Positions 1 to 8,905 of a DNA stretch of 32,293 nt are shown piece after piece. Source of the stretch: an uncultured Candidatus Altimarinota bacterium (GTDB taxonomy: Bacteria > Patescibacteriota > Gracilibacteria > BD1-5 > UBA6164); contig CAJXJP010000008.1 in NCBI GenBank assembly GCA_913055215.1, positions 1 to 32,293 on the forward strand, in the 5' to 3' direction. The first letter of the stretch is position 1; each line of letters begins with the position of its first letter. The notes under the pieces are model-generated. The model had not been told where the DNA came from. It saw only the letters and a program-made list of their open reading frames with translations, and ran no database searches. A program made the position numbers and the translations under genes.

Positions 1-58
1 GAATAAAATATATTATTTTGTTATACTGAATATATATATTAAATAAAGGAGATATATT

Positions 59-325
59 ATGAAAAATTGAGTTATAGGGACTATTTCCCATTCTAGTTTT
101 GCTGTTTCTGCCATAGAAAAACCATTTAAGTCTGATAATAATACGGATAGAATGAGAGATAATATAGAAAGTCAAACTATTAATATAATAGAAGAAGATC
201 TTCAAAAAGAAGAATTTTCGAAGTTATCTGAAATATTAATTAATGCAACAGTGTTAAAATTTGAAGAGTTATTACCTGCAAGTTACGTTGCAAAAATTTA
301 TGAAGATAATGCATGAAAAAAATAA
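59..325 (+). CDS. Small hypothetical protein, 88 aa
   Basis: I do not recognise this protein. It starts at an ATG preceded at 7 nt by AAAGGAG (45-51), one of only three strong Shine-Dalgarno sequences in the window, which makes the start secure. Read with TGA as glycine it runs to TAA; the TGA codons are at residue 4 and three residues before the end. The N-terminal 20 residues are mildly apolar and Ser/Thr/Ala-rich and could be a weak signal peptide. The rest is acidic and hydrophilic with probable helices. An intrinsic terminator follows immediately, so it is probably the last or only gene of its transcript. No function is proposed. Confidence 0.6.
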
Positions 326-330
326 AAAAA

Positions 331-356
331 ACTCTAAATATTAGAGTTTTTTTTAT
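331..356 (+). terminator. Intrinsic terminator after the 59-325 gene
   Basis: The stem ACTCTAA/TTAGAGT with a 3-nt ATA loop is followed by a run of eight T. Confidence 0.85.
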
Positions 357-363
357 TTTTTCT

Positions 364-391
364 TTGACAAAGAAACTTATTTTCCTAAACT
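364..391 (+). promoter_or_regulatory. Promoter of the padR unit
   Basis: A consensus -35 TTGACA (364-369) lies 16 bp from TAAACT (386-391). The predicted start point, near 398, falls inside the first half of the inverted repeat at 391-412, which fits repression by steric block. Confidence 0.6.
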
Positions 392-476
392 ACCTTGTAA
401 TACAAAGTAGTAATTTTTATGATAAAGCCTATAGAAATTACTTTTTTTGTAGAATACTACTATGTAATACAAGGTA
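391..476 (+). promoter_or_regulatory. Long inverted repeat, candidate PadR operator pair and leader hairpin
   Basis: Arms at 391-412 and 455-476 are reverse complements of each other over 22 positions with two mismatches. Each arm contains the 9-bp palindrome TGTAATACA (396-404 and 463-471). PadR-family repressors usually autoregulate by binding ATGT/ACAT-type palindromes, so these are likely two operators. In RNA the arms could pair into a long stem that buries the AAGG preceding the padR ATG. Confidence 0.6.
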
Positions 477-480
477 TCTT

Positions 481-813
481 ATGTCAGAGAATTTAGAAAA
501 AATATCTTCTCAAATGAGAAAGGGGATACTTGAATATATTATTTTGACCATTATTAATAATTGAGAAGTGTATTCTTCGGATATTATTAAAATATTAAAA
601 GAAAATAATTTAATTGTGGTTGAATGAACATTGTATCCATTACTATCTCGTTTGAGAAAAGATTCAATTATCACATACTATTGGGTTGAGTCGCAATCTT
701 GACCACCAAGGAAGTATTTCAAACTTACAAAGGAATGAAAAGAACTTCATAAAAATATGTGAATTATATGGGGAGAATTACAAATAGCAGTAAAAAATAT
801 TACTGAAAATTAA
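481..813 (+). CDS. PadR family transcriptional regulator
   Basis: A 110-residue winged-helix repressor of the short PadR type. The recognition-helix region EGTLYPLLSRL (residues 48-58), the wing with SGPPRKYFKLT (73-83) and the following EGK are textbook PadR motifs. Three of these conserved glycines (49, 74, 86) are encoded by TGA, which proves both the family and the code. PadR proteins are dimeric repressors that often respond to small molecules or stress and sit beside the membrane protein they control. The next gene, 22 bp downstream, is such a partner (HAAS plus PspC). The upstream inverted repeat is the likely autoregulatory operator. The start is the ATG just after the second repeat arm. 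Confidence 0.9.
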
Positions 814-835
814 AATTTAAAAACTATTTTTTGTT

Positions 836-2425
836 ATGAAAATTAACGGACAAAATTACGAAATATCGGAAACATCATCAGTTTTTCTAAAAAAATATTT
901 AGAAAGAATGAAAAGCTATATTGAAATTAACAATATTGAAATTGAAGTGTATGAAGATATAGAAGAAAGAATTTCTGAAAAATTTACAGAAATTTGAGGA
1001 GAAATATCTGATAAATCTATTATAGATATAGTAAATGAAATTTGAGAACCAGATGAAATATTTTCAGAACTTATTTCAGAAAAAGAAGAAACTAAAGGAT
1101 CTAGATTTCAAAAAAATGCAGAAATGAATTTTAAAAAATATTTTTCTGATAAAAATGAACCACTGACTAAATGTGATGAAAATTCCATTATCGATGGGGT
1201 TTGTTCAGGGATAGCTAAAAGATACGGAATTGATGCATTATGGCTTCGTTTAGCATTTGTTTGTGGATTATTCTTATGAGGATCAACAATAATTCTCTAC
1301 ATTGTGTTAATGTTTATTTTGCCAGATGACAAATCTAAAAAAAAAAGAAATAAACCTGTAGAAGTAAAAGAAAAAAATGAATTTAGGAAATCAGCAGAAA
1401 AAAAGCTAGATAGTACAAAAAAACAATTAGAAGCAATTCCAGAAAAAGCGAAAGTTTTAGGAAAACAATTTGAAAGTTCACAAGTTATGAAAAATACATC
1501 AGGAGGAATTTCTGGTTTTTTCAAAAAAATAGTGAAATCACTGTGTAGTTTTTTTAAAAAATTAATCTATGTTTTATTTAATGTTGTAAGAATAGGGGTT
1601 GGACTAGTATTTCTTGTTGCAGCTATTCCAGCGCTATTAAGTTTACTATTTGTAGTTGGTATCACATTTGTTCAACCAGAATTTAATGGACAATTACTTT
1701 TTGCAGATTTATCATTATTTTTAAAAATTTGACTTGTTTGATTATTATTTTCATTTGTGTTCTTATCAATTTGAATTTTCTTAAAGTTCATGTATGGGAA
1801 AATTTTTGCGAATGCATTAATGATTAGTGGTCTTTTATGAATTTTTGCTTTTGTATTTGTTTCAGGAATTGGTTTTTTCCAAACTTTTGATAACTTTTCA
1901 AATGTTTATACACAAAAACAATCTTTAGAAATAGAAGGGAAATCGATTCAGTTCGAGTCATTAGATTTCATTTGATGAGAAGAACAAATGGGAGGAAATA
2001 TTAATTGGGTAGATAATTTTGATATTATTTCTAAAAAATCATGAAATCTCACAATAGAAATTGAAACAGAAATTAATAGAAAAAACCAAAAAGATGCAGA
2101 TGAAATTTTTAAAAAATTAACTCCAATCACTTTAACGAATAATGAAGGTATTGTAACCATTGATGCAGAAAAAAGTACAGCTTTTTCAGAACCAGTAAAT
2201 TATGCATTTTTAAGAAAAAATATAAAAATATATGTTCCAGAAGATGTAGAACTTAATATTTGAAGATTAGATTATTGAAGATTGCCATATGTGCATAATC
2301 TTTTTAATGAAAATAATCATAGAATATACCGTTTATGGGAATGTGAAAATAAAATGCTTAAATTTAATAATGAATTATGAGGATTTCAATGTATTACAAA
2401 AATACAAAATAATATAGAGCAATAA
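836..2425 (+). CDS. HAAS/DUF1700-like and PspC-domain membrane protein
   Basis: A 529-residue multi-domain membrane protein in one unit with padR. Residues about 10-85 form a helical HAAS (DUF1700-like) domain ending in the typical EIGEPDEIF motif; such domains are normally encoded next to PadR regulators. Residues about 115-165 are a PspC domain (DGVCSGIAKRYGID, then a hydrophobic helix ending in FILPD). After a Lys/Glu-rich linker come further membrane helices (about 243-275 and 295-345). A beta-rich C-terminal region follows (about 350-529) that resembles the adhesin-like ends of LiaF/PspC envelope-stress proteins. PadR plus HAAS plus PspC suggests an envelope-stress sensing pair; the ligand is unknown. 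It reads through 11 or more TGA glycines. Confidence 0.8.
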
Positions 2426-2430
2426 AAAAA

Positions 2431-2457
2431 ACGAATCATAGATTCGTTTTTTTTTAT
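2431..2457 (+). terminator. Terminator of the padR-pspC unit
   Basis: Stem ACGAATC/GATTCGT, loop ATA, then nine T. Confidence 0.85.
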
Positions 2458-2459
2458 TT

Positions 2460-2855
2460 TTATACTCTTTCAAGATTTTCTTCAATTCTTTCCATTACCG
2501 TTTTATTGATGAGAGTATTTCCTGATGAAATCATTTCTAAAATATTATCAATTTTTAAAACAATTACTTCAACTTCACCAATAGCTGTTACAGTTGCGGT
2601 TCTTTCTTCTTCATTAAGTAAAGCAATTTCACCAAAAATATCTCCAGTAGATAATTCAGCAACATGTTGTCATCTTATACTAATAGCAACATGACCTTCT
2701 TTTAATATATATCATTCTCAATTTGATTCTTCTCATTCGAGTAAAATCATTTCATCTTCATGAAATACTTTCGTTGAGCAACCATCGATAATATTATCAA
2801 TAATATTTGATTCGAGACCAGCAAATATTTTTAGCTTATAAATACTTTCTATCAT
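2460..2855 (-). CDS. Cyclic nucleotide-binding domain protein
   Basis: A 131-residue protein that is essentially a single cNMP-binding beta-roll. Visible landmarks are the early LLEGEESNGEGYILKEG segment, then GDIFGEIALLNEEERTATV, which is the phosphate-binding cassette with the usual Gly-Glu and Arg-Thr-Ala. A C-terminal helix follows. There is no helix-turn-helix, so it is not a CRP-type regulator by itself; it may be a stand-alone sensor or bind a partner. Several loop glycines are TGA. It ends 34 bp from the convergent pspC-domain gene. Whether it binds cAMP, c-di-GMP or nothing cannot be told from the sequence. Confidence 0.8.
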
Positions 2856-2867
2856 AATTCTGAGTAT

Positions 2868-2917
2868 AAAAAAAATAATCCTTTCATATGAATAATATCA
2901 TATAGAAAAGATTATTT
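2868..2917 (-). terminator. Terminator of ttcA
   Basis: On the minus strand the arms AATAATC/GATTATT extend inward through a near-complementary CATATGA segment and are followed by a T-run. It lies between ttcA and the start of the cNMP-binding gene. Confidence 0.65.
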
Positions 2918-2923
2918 CAAATT

Positions 2924-3676
2924 TTACATAGTATATCCGTCTTTTTCGTATTTTTCCTTAAAATCTTTAATCAGTGCCCAAAAAGTATTTTCTGTAAATT
3001 TAGGAAAATTCTTTTCATTTTCCCGAACAAGACCAAATTTAATTTTATTTCTCATTGTATCATCTCAAACAGGACAATTACAAGGTGAGAAAGGAATCTC
3101 TCTTTGTCTTACAAGATTTACGATTTCTTTTTCTCTTAAATAAGCCATTGGTCTGATGAATGTTATTTTTCATAGACTCATTTTATTTACAGGAGGCATG
3201 ATTTTCAATTTTCTCCCTTCTATAAGATTCATCATGCTAGTAACAACAATATCATCCATATGATGCCCAAAACAAATTTTTGTTGCACCCCGTTTTTCAC
3301 AAAGTTTAAACATAGCAATTCTTCTTGCATATGCACACCATTGACAACTTTGACCAACACCATCATTTAATTTTGATTCTTTTGGAAGAGAAAGATTGAT
3401 TTTTTCTAGGGGAATATTTAGTTCGTTTTCAAAGTATTCTTTTTTTTCTTGAAAATTGATATCACAATCAATTAAGAAATCTTTAAAAATATATACCGCT
3501 CTTATTTTGAATTTAACTTTTGAATGTTTCAGGATTTGACTCATTAAATATCATAGTGCCATAGAGTCTTTTCATCAAGAAACCCCAATAATGATAGTTT
3601 CTCCTTCTTGGATCATATCAAAATCATGAATTGCATTACGCATTTTTTTCAGTAATTTTTTCTCTAGAGTGCTCAT
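2924..3676 (-). CDS. ttcA: tRNA 2-thiocytidine(32) synthetase TtcA
   Basis: A 250-residue PP-loop ATPase of the TtcA/TilS superfamily that thiolates C32 of tRNAs in the cytoplasm. The PP-loop SGGKDS is at residues 33-38, with both glycines encoded by TGA. CQWC (111-114) supplies the paired cysteines that with a third cysteine (PCNCPVG near the C-terminus) hold the Fe-S cluster of TtcA. The segment GATKICFGHHMDDIVVT is the family signature. It is shorter than the E. coli enzyme (311 aa), mainly at the ends. The start is the ATG at 3674-3676; no SD is evident. It is flanked by terminators on both sides, so it looks monocistronic. Confidence 0.88.
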
Positions 3677-3725
3677 AAATGGCTAAAAATTGATAAATTA
3701 AATTTTTTTACGAAACACAGTATAT

Positions 3726-3767
3726 AAAAAAAGCTAGTATTTACAAACAATACTAACTTTTTTTATA
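3726..3767. terminator. Bidirectional terminator
   Basis: AAAAAAAG plus TAGTATT pairs with AATACTA plus CTTTTTTT around a 7-nt loop. On the minus strand it lies just after the small lipoprotein gene and before ttcA. Confidence 0.75.
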
Positions 3768-3788
3768 TACAATAGATATATGGACTAA

Positions 3789-4028
3789 TTATTTAGCCAT
3801 TTCTTCTGATTCAACTTCAGTAGCAGCTTCAATTTCAGTAGCTTCAACTTCAGTAGCTTCTTCAGCAACAACTTCTTCAGTAGCAGCTTCAACTTCAGCA
3901 GCAACTTCTTCAGCAACAACTTCTACACCAGTAGCAGTAGCTTCAACTTCAGTAGTAACTTCTTCTTTAGTACAAGAAGCAAGGAATGCTAATGAAAGCA
4001 TAGCAATAATTGCGATAATTTTTTTCAT
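3789..4028 (-). CDS. Small Glu/Val/Ala/Thr-rich lipoprotein
   Basis: A 79-residue predicted lipoprotein. The N-terminus is a short signal peptide ending in the lipobox LASC, so Cys19 should be lipidated and the protein anchored on the outer face of the cytoplasmic membrane. The mature part is low complexity: short repeated units such as TEVEA, VVAEE and EEATEVEAT with no aromatic residue and strong negative charge. It probably forms a flexible or helical acidic tether. There is no TGA in the gene, and the DNA shows matching imperfect GAAGTTGAA/GCTACTGAA-type repeats that would favour length variation by slippage. The function is unknown. Confidence 0.75.
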   Translation of the reverse strand: MKKIIAIIAMLSLAFLASCTKEEVTTEVEATATGVEVVAEEVAAEVEAATEEVVAEEATEVEATEIEAATEVESEEMAK

Positions 4029-4226
4029 ATCGTTTATAACCTTACAAAATAAAATTCTTAGGTGCCCATATTATAGGGATTTATGTCAATTTACAATAAA
4101 AATAATGGTAAAAAATATTTTTTAAATTTACAATATATTAAAATGTTTTATAATATAGTATTTTGAATATTTTCCGTTTGTATTTTTTAAATTATTATTT
4201 ATAGTAATCTATATTTAGTTTATAAT

Positions 4227-5642
4227 ATGTATTTCATGACGAGAAAAAGAAGTTCAGTAAGTAAAAATTTGAAAGATTATATGGTGCCAATTGCTGGAGC
4301 TGTACTCGTGTTATTACTTATTATTAGTATATTCACAGGGGGAACAACAGAAACAGAAACAACAAAAGAAAATAAAACAGGTTTTGTCTTAACATTTGAT
4401 AATGATGATACAGAAGCTAAAATAATTTATCCAGGAGGAAAAGAAGTAAAAATAGCATCAGATGCAACTTTATATAAATGAGAAGAAGTAAATGTTATAA
4501 ATGGTTGAGTAAGTATTCAATTAGATAATGTTGCTCAAGCAAAATTAGCGAAACTTGCTGAAACAAAATATACTGACAATGGTGAAATTTATCATAAATC
4601 ATCAGATATTTGGTTAGAATCATTAGCTGATATTAAAGTAATAACAAAATTTACGGATATTGCATTAAGAAATGGTTCTGTACTTTCTATTTCTGAAAAT
4701 GAAATGTCTACAACAGCATATCTATTAAAAGGTTTTGCAGAAATTTCAAACAAAGCAGGGAAGTCTACAGTTTTAGCTCCAGGTCAAAAAATTTCTATTT
4801 CTAGAATGGATGCAAAAAATGAAGATTTTGATGCAAAATTAGCAAAAGCAGATATTGATGATTACTACAAACAATTAGATTGGTTTATTAAAAACAATGG
4901 AGCAAGTTATCTTGATGCATTAAAAAATCCAAATACAGAAGATAAAACATCAACTGGGACAACAACAAAAACTCCAACTCAATCAGGAAATAGAGTTCTT
5001 ACTTTTTCTAATATTTCTGATGGAGCGCAAGTTTCTGATTCAACTGTAAATGTTATTGGGAACTACTCTGATGAAACTATTGTTAAAATCACATTAGCGG
5101 GACAAGAAGCACAATTAAATAAAACAAATAAATCATTTAAATTTGAAAATGTTGATACATCATTAAATGAAAATGATTTAGTATTTAGAGCTATTGATGA
5201 TGCAGGTGATGTATTAGAAAGAAAAATCGTTACAGTTTACTACGATAATGCTGTTTCTGGATCAACTGGTGGAACTTTCCCAGTAAAAAACTATCAAGTA
5301 GATGCAAGCCAATTCTTATTTACGGCACCATCAAAAAATAATGTATTTACAACTACAAATGATTTCATTACGATAAAATGAGTTGTGAAAAATAAAAATA
5401 TATGAAAAGTTACAGTAAATGGTTACCAATTAAAATCATATAATAAAACATATGGAACTTGGAGATATCATGCTGCTACTAAAAATAACAACTTACAATT
5501 AGGATCTAATGTTTATGAAGTGAAATATTATGATAAAGATAATAAAGTAATTTTCAGAAATACTTATACAATTGTTAGAAAAACAGCTGCTGGATGAATC
5601 TCAACACAAAAATCATGAGGGACTTACAGTAATGAAGCATAA
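4227..5642 (+). CDS. Membrane-anchored FecR-like protein with Ig-like domains
   Basis: About 470 residues. A basic N-terminus precedes one membrane helix (about 17-37), so the bulk lies outside the membrane. Residues about 50-200 look like a FecR-type beta domain: YPGGKEVKIASDATLYKGEEV, then NGSVLSISEN and VLAPGQKISI. A Ser/Thr-rich linker (TSTGTTTKTPTQ) leads to two Ig-like or glucodextranase-like beta domains. The second contains GVVKNKNIGKVTVNGYQL and a terminal Trp/Tyr-rich strand. This suggests a cell-surface or periplasmic scaffold, not an enzyme. The start may be ATG 4227 or, more likely, ATG 4236: TATAAT sits at 4221-4226, so 4236 would give a nearly leaderless mRNA. It ends in TAA just before a strong terminator. 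Confidence 0.7.
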
Positions 5643-5646
5643 AAAA

Positions 5647-5674
5647 AGATGAGATATAATCTCATCTTTTTTTT
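5647..5674 (+). terminator. Terminator of the FecR/Ig-like gene
   Basis: Stem GATGAGAT/ATCTCATC with loop ATA and eight T. Confidence 0.9.
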
Positions 5675-5685
5675 GTTTTGAATGT

Positions 5686-6015
5686 TTAACATGAACAACC
5701 AGTTCCGCAAGATCCATCTGAATCTTTACTTCCACAAGATCATCCTTCTCCGCCTCAAATAATACTAATAAACATTGATTTTAGTTCCTCATTTTCAGGG
5801 ATAATTCCTTCAAAAATCGTATCTTGGAAATCAATAGCTTCTTCTTCAATAACAAGAGCAGGTTCTTTTGTTATGCTCAGATCAGTTTTTAATGCTTCAT
5901 CTTGAGTAAGTTCAACTTTTATAAAATCACTTAATCCAAGCTCTTCTAGTACAGTTAATACTTTAGTGTGTAGTTCAGATGTATTTTCTTCAGTTCAAAA
6001 TAATTTAATTTTCAT
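5686..6015 (-). CDS. Thioredoxin-fold protein with a Cys-rich tail and no CxxC
   Basis: A 109-residue protein that begins like small thioredoxin/glutaredoxin-fold proteins (MKIKLFGTEENTSEL...VLTVLEELG, then DFIKVELTQ and a PALVIEE strand). Where the catalytic CxxC should be it has EENT. All five cysteines are in the last 20 residues, in the Gly/Ser-rich tail SCGSKDSDGSCGTGCSC. The tail could bind a metal or act as a redox-active or assembly tag. The start ATG is followed by a canonical first beta strand. It lies downstream of rplY but is separated from it by a terminator, so read-through or its own promoter is needed. Confidence 0.65.
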
Positions 6016-6033
6016 TTTTTTAATATCAATAAT

Positions 6034-6075
6034 AAAAAAGAGTATTCGAATTATATTCGAAATACTCTTTTTGAA
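6034..6075 (-). terminator. Terminator of rplY
   Basis: On the minus strand an AAAGAGTATT...AATACTCTTT stem, extended by ATTCG/CGAAT, is followed by CTTTTTTATT. Confidence 0.8.
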
Positions 6076-6101
6076 AAGTTTTTTCTTGTAGAAATTTATG
6101 C

Positions 6102-6386
6102 TTATTTAGCAGCAAAAAAATCAACGTGTAAGAAATCTCCAGTAACAGGATTTCTTTGAACTTCTTTAACCATAACGTTAAGAGTTTTTCCATCAACTGT
6201 TAGTTCGATAGCATTTTCTTGTCCAGATTTTCTGAAAGTTTTTAAGAATTCAGAGTAGTTAAGTTTAATAACTGTAGCAGCAACTTCTTGACCGTATACA
6301 ATAGCTGGAACCATTTTTTCAGCTCTTACTTCACTTAATTTTTCTTCTGTTGATCTAAGTTCAGCGTTTAATACTAATTTTTCCAT
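6102..6386 (-). CDS. rplY: 50S ribosomal protein bL25
   Basis: 94 residues, the size of the short (E. coli-type) bL25 without the CTC extension. The sequence carries the family marks: RAEKMVPAIVYGQE near residue 25, then FLKTFRKSGQENAIEL, and VKEVQRNPVTGDFLHVDFF at the C-terminus. bL25 binds 5S rRNA in the large subunit. The gene has no TGA; all glycines are GGN, as expected for a highly expressed gene here. It has its own promoter and terminator. Confidence 0.93.
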   Translation of the reverse strand: MEKLVLNAELRSTEEKLSEVRAEKMVPAIVYGQEVAATVIKLNYSEFLKTFRKSGQENAIELTVDGKTLNVMVKEVQRNPVTGDFLHVDFFAAK

Positions 6387-6440
6387 ATGTAATAATTGAT
6401 AGTTTTTAAAAATAGTTTTTTTTTATTAAAAAGCGAACGA

Positions 6441-6468
6441 ATTGTAACAAAAAAAAGGGTTTTGGCAA
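6441..6468 (-). promoter_or_regulatory. Promoter of rplY
   Basis: Minus-strand TTGCCA (6463-6468) and TACAAT (6441-6446) are separated by 16 bp, giving a leader of about 45 nt. Confidence 0.6.
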
Positions 6469-6519
6469 ATGTTTTTTCACTTTTTTTTATTACAGCACTT
6501 TTTTTATTTTTTCCTGTTG

Positions 6520-8430
6520 TTAACGCACGATTATTTTATCATTGCTAATTTCAAAATTGAGTTTGTAAATTCATTTTTTTGAAAGAATTAATGCTTCACC
6601 ATCGCGGTTTACATAAAAGTCTTTAATCTTATCTTGTTCAGCTTCAATTTGTCCAATATACGTTAAACTTGTTGTATTTTTCTTATTTGTTGTATTTGGT
6701 TGAAATACCCAAACTTTATTATTCATCAAAATATATACGTAATTTAAACTCACACCAGCTTTAATTTTAATAGGACTTGTTCCGTCATTTTTGTAGTTTT
6801 TTGGAAGTTTATTTAAAACAATTCCTTCGAGTCTATATTTTGGAGAACGGAAGAATTTTACAATTGAGAGATCAGATTTTAAGATATAAAATCCACCATC
6901 AATACTTATACTTAGGATTTCTCATAATTGTTTTAAATCTTCTTCTTTTAGGTATCAGTCTCATTTATTAAAACTTTTTGTTGAAAGAGCATGTCTATAT
7001 ATTTGGTTATTATCTTGACCAAGTAAGTATAGATTTGAACCGTAGCTGGCAATATCTTTATGTTTTTGCCAAGTTTTTTGTCCGCTTACATCGATAAAAC
7101 TAAAACGTCCACTTTTTGAAAATTGTACAACACGTGATTGATTGGTTGTAAGGTAAATAGATGTTCCAATATTTACTGCTTTTGTGAAAAATTCATCATC
7201 ATTTAGTCAGCTAAACAATGAAGTTTTTGGAGTGTTATTTGTAATAATTGGTCAAATAATACCTTTTTTCTCAATCGAATAGAGTTTTTTATTGTTTTTT
7301 ATAATTTGAATTGAGTTAGATAGATCTGATTCAAATATCGAATTATCTGCATTTGCTCTAAATGACTCTATTTTATTAAATTGTTTTTTAAGAATTCCAA
7401 TTTCATCTTGAATTTTACTTATGTCGTTCAGAAACATTTGTTGAGATTCGATTTCTGCAATGAGTTTTTCTGCTTCTGTGACATGAAGTTCAAAAATATC
7501 CATATTGTTTAAATTTTCACTAGCGAGACTTAAATAAGTTTTTGCTGCTTGAAGATTACTTTTTGATAGTTCTTTTGATTTATCCTCAGTAGTAATATTT
7601 ACAAAAGTAGAAACTAATGAGAATAAAAATACAAGACAAACACTAATTCAACATAAGAAAATTACATTTTTTAATAATTTTGATTGATTCATGATTTTTT
7701 CATGAATATTTTGAAAAGAAGCGAGAGTTCTTTTTGCAAAATTATTATCCAGAAGTTTAATTCCAATTTCTTTTGCTTGTGTAAGATATGGATTTTCTTC
7801 ACTGGCTTCGAAAGTATCGAATTTTTTATACAGAATATTTGAAATTGCGATATTTTCTGAAGTAATTTCAGTTTTTAAAATATCTGTAATATTTTGATGG
7901 AAAATATCAATATTATGATCTTGAGTTAATCCATCTAATATATCACTTTCACTTAAATATTTTTCTGAAGAAGTATTTGTAAAAATAACCACTTCTCCAT
8001 CACTTAATTTTCAATTAGAAATAAATCAAAATTCAAAAGTATTGCTATTATCTTCTGTGAGAGGAATTATTTCATGATCCTTATTTACCAATAGAGCAGA
8101 AGCTTCTCAGATATTTGAAAATACTAAGTTATTTCCATTAAGTATTCAAATAACCATATCAATTTTTACTTCCTTGTCTGTGTCTATTTTCCAAGTTTTT
8201 AAAAAAGCATTAATATTTTCAAGTGCAATAGAGAAATCTTCATAGGTTTCTGTGATTGAAATCTTGTCGATTATATAATCAAGTGAGTTTTTCATTATCA
8301 GTTCACACAGGTTGTGGTTTTTTGAACTAAGAATGATAAAACAGTCTAAATCTGTATCAAGAGAAATGTTTTTTTGTAGGATTAGATTGTCTTTTTGAAA
8401 TTGTAATTTTTCAGATTGTATTTCGAACAT
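6520..8430 (-). CDS. Degenerate PP2C-like, membrane-spanning, propeller-like protein
   Basis: A 636-residue protein in three parts. Residues about 1-240 follow the PP2C phosphatase pattern: KIDMVIGYLNGNNLVFSNIG, a leucine/threonine segment before GKLSDGEVVIFTNTSS, then ESDILDGL. The metal-binding aspartates expected in GDS and SDG motifs are replaced (GEA, NTS), so it is probably a pseudophosphatase. A membrane helix follows (about 258-285, IFLCGISVCLVFLFSLVS) and then a coiled coil (about 290-400). The C-terminal 230 residues contain repeated strand pairs such as SNLYLLGQDNNQIYRH and YVYILMNNKVWVFQP, which suggests an extracytoplasmic beta-propeller. I chose ATG 8428-8430 because upstream in-frame codons offer only a TTG. 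I cannot name a pathway. Confidence 0.7.
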
Positions 8431-8515
8431 TGTTTCTTTTCTATTAAGGGACAAAAATCATAATTTGGAATCTTTTTTTTAAGTATATAGAAAAGAAATA
8501 ATTTTCAAAAATAAT

Positions 8516-8773
8516 TTATAAAAGAAATGCATCATATATTAAAGGAGCAGTGATGAAAATTAAACCAAGCAGTAAACTATGGACGTTTTCTTCTCTATTT
8601 CCTGCATCAGCAAAATTGAGTGCAAAATAGCTAATTATCAGCCAAATTCCGCTAATAATTGAAACTATAAGTAAAACAAATTGAGTACTTCAAGGGAGCA
8701 TTGAAAAGAAGTACCAAGAACTAATACATATTGGATAAAAAACAAATAAGGTAACTAAATATTTTCAAAGCAT
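8516..8773 (-). CDS. Small multi-pass membrane protein, 85 aa
   Basis: The gene reads through two TGA glycines from ATG 8771-8773 to TAA. The product is almost entirely hydrophobic, with three probable membrane helices: residues 4-22, 28-50 (FVLLIVSIISGIWLIISYF) and 62-85. A short polar loop ADAGNREEN separates the last two. It lies head-to-tail upstream of the PP2C-like membrane protein with about 85 bp between, so the two may be cotranscribed. I recognise no family. Confidence 0.55.
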
Positions 8774-8838
8774 AGTGTAAAAATTAATTCGATTATATGT
8801 ATAATATATTATTTATATATCAAAATCAATAGAATTAT

Positions 8839-8865
8839 TTGCATTTTATTTTCTCAGGATATAAT
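8839..8865 (+). promoter_or_regulatory. Promoter of murA
   Basis: TTGCAT (8839-8844) and TATAAT (8860-8865) are separated by 15 bp. Transcription would begin shortly before the AAAAGGAG ribosome-binding site at 8875-8882. Confidence 0.5.
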
Positions 8866-8905
8866 AATTTCACAAAAAGGAGTTTACTTAATAAGTATAA
8901 AAAAA

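Noticed and set aside
481-813. Apparent string of short ORFs or pseudogenes broken by TGA (here and in most genes)
   Set aside because: The TGA codons fall on conserved glycines and the frames continue with family-level conservation, so these are intact genes under table 25, not decay.
1297-1524. Minus-strand ORF opposite the PspC-domain gene
   Set aside because: It is a shadow of the conserved plus-strand frame, has no recognisable family and no promoter or ribosome-binding site.
3789-4028. Direct-repeat or CRISPR-like array
   Set aside because: The repeats are in-frame codon repeats of a low-complexity lipoprotein, irregular in length and without spacers.
4061-4110. Minus-strand TTGACA plus TATAAT as lipoprotein promoter
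   Set aside because: The two hexamers are only 8 bp apart, so they cannot be used together; TATAAT with another weak -35 remains possible but unsupported.
8431-8454. Upstream TTG start for the PP2C-like protein
   Set aside because: The ATG at 8428-8430 is a standard start and the extra eight residues show no family support.
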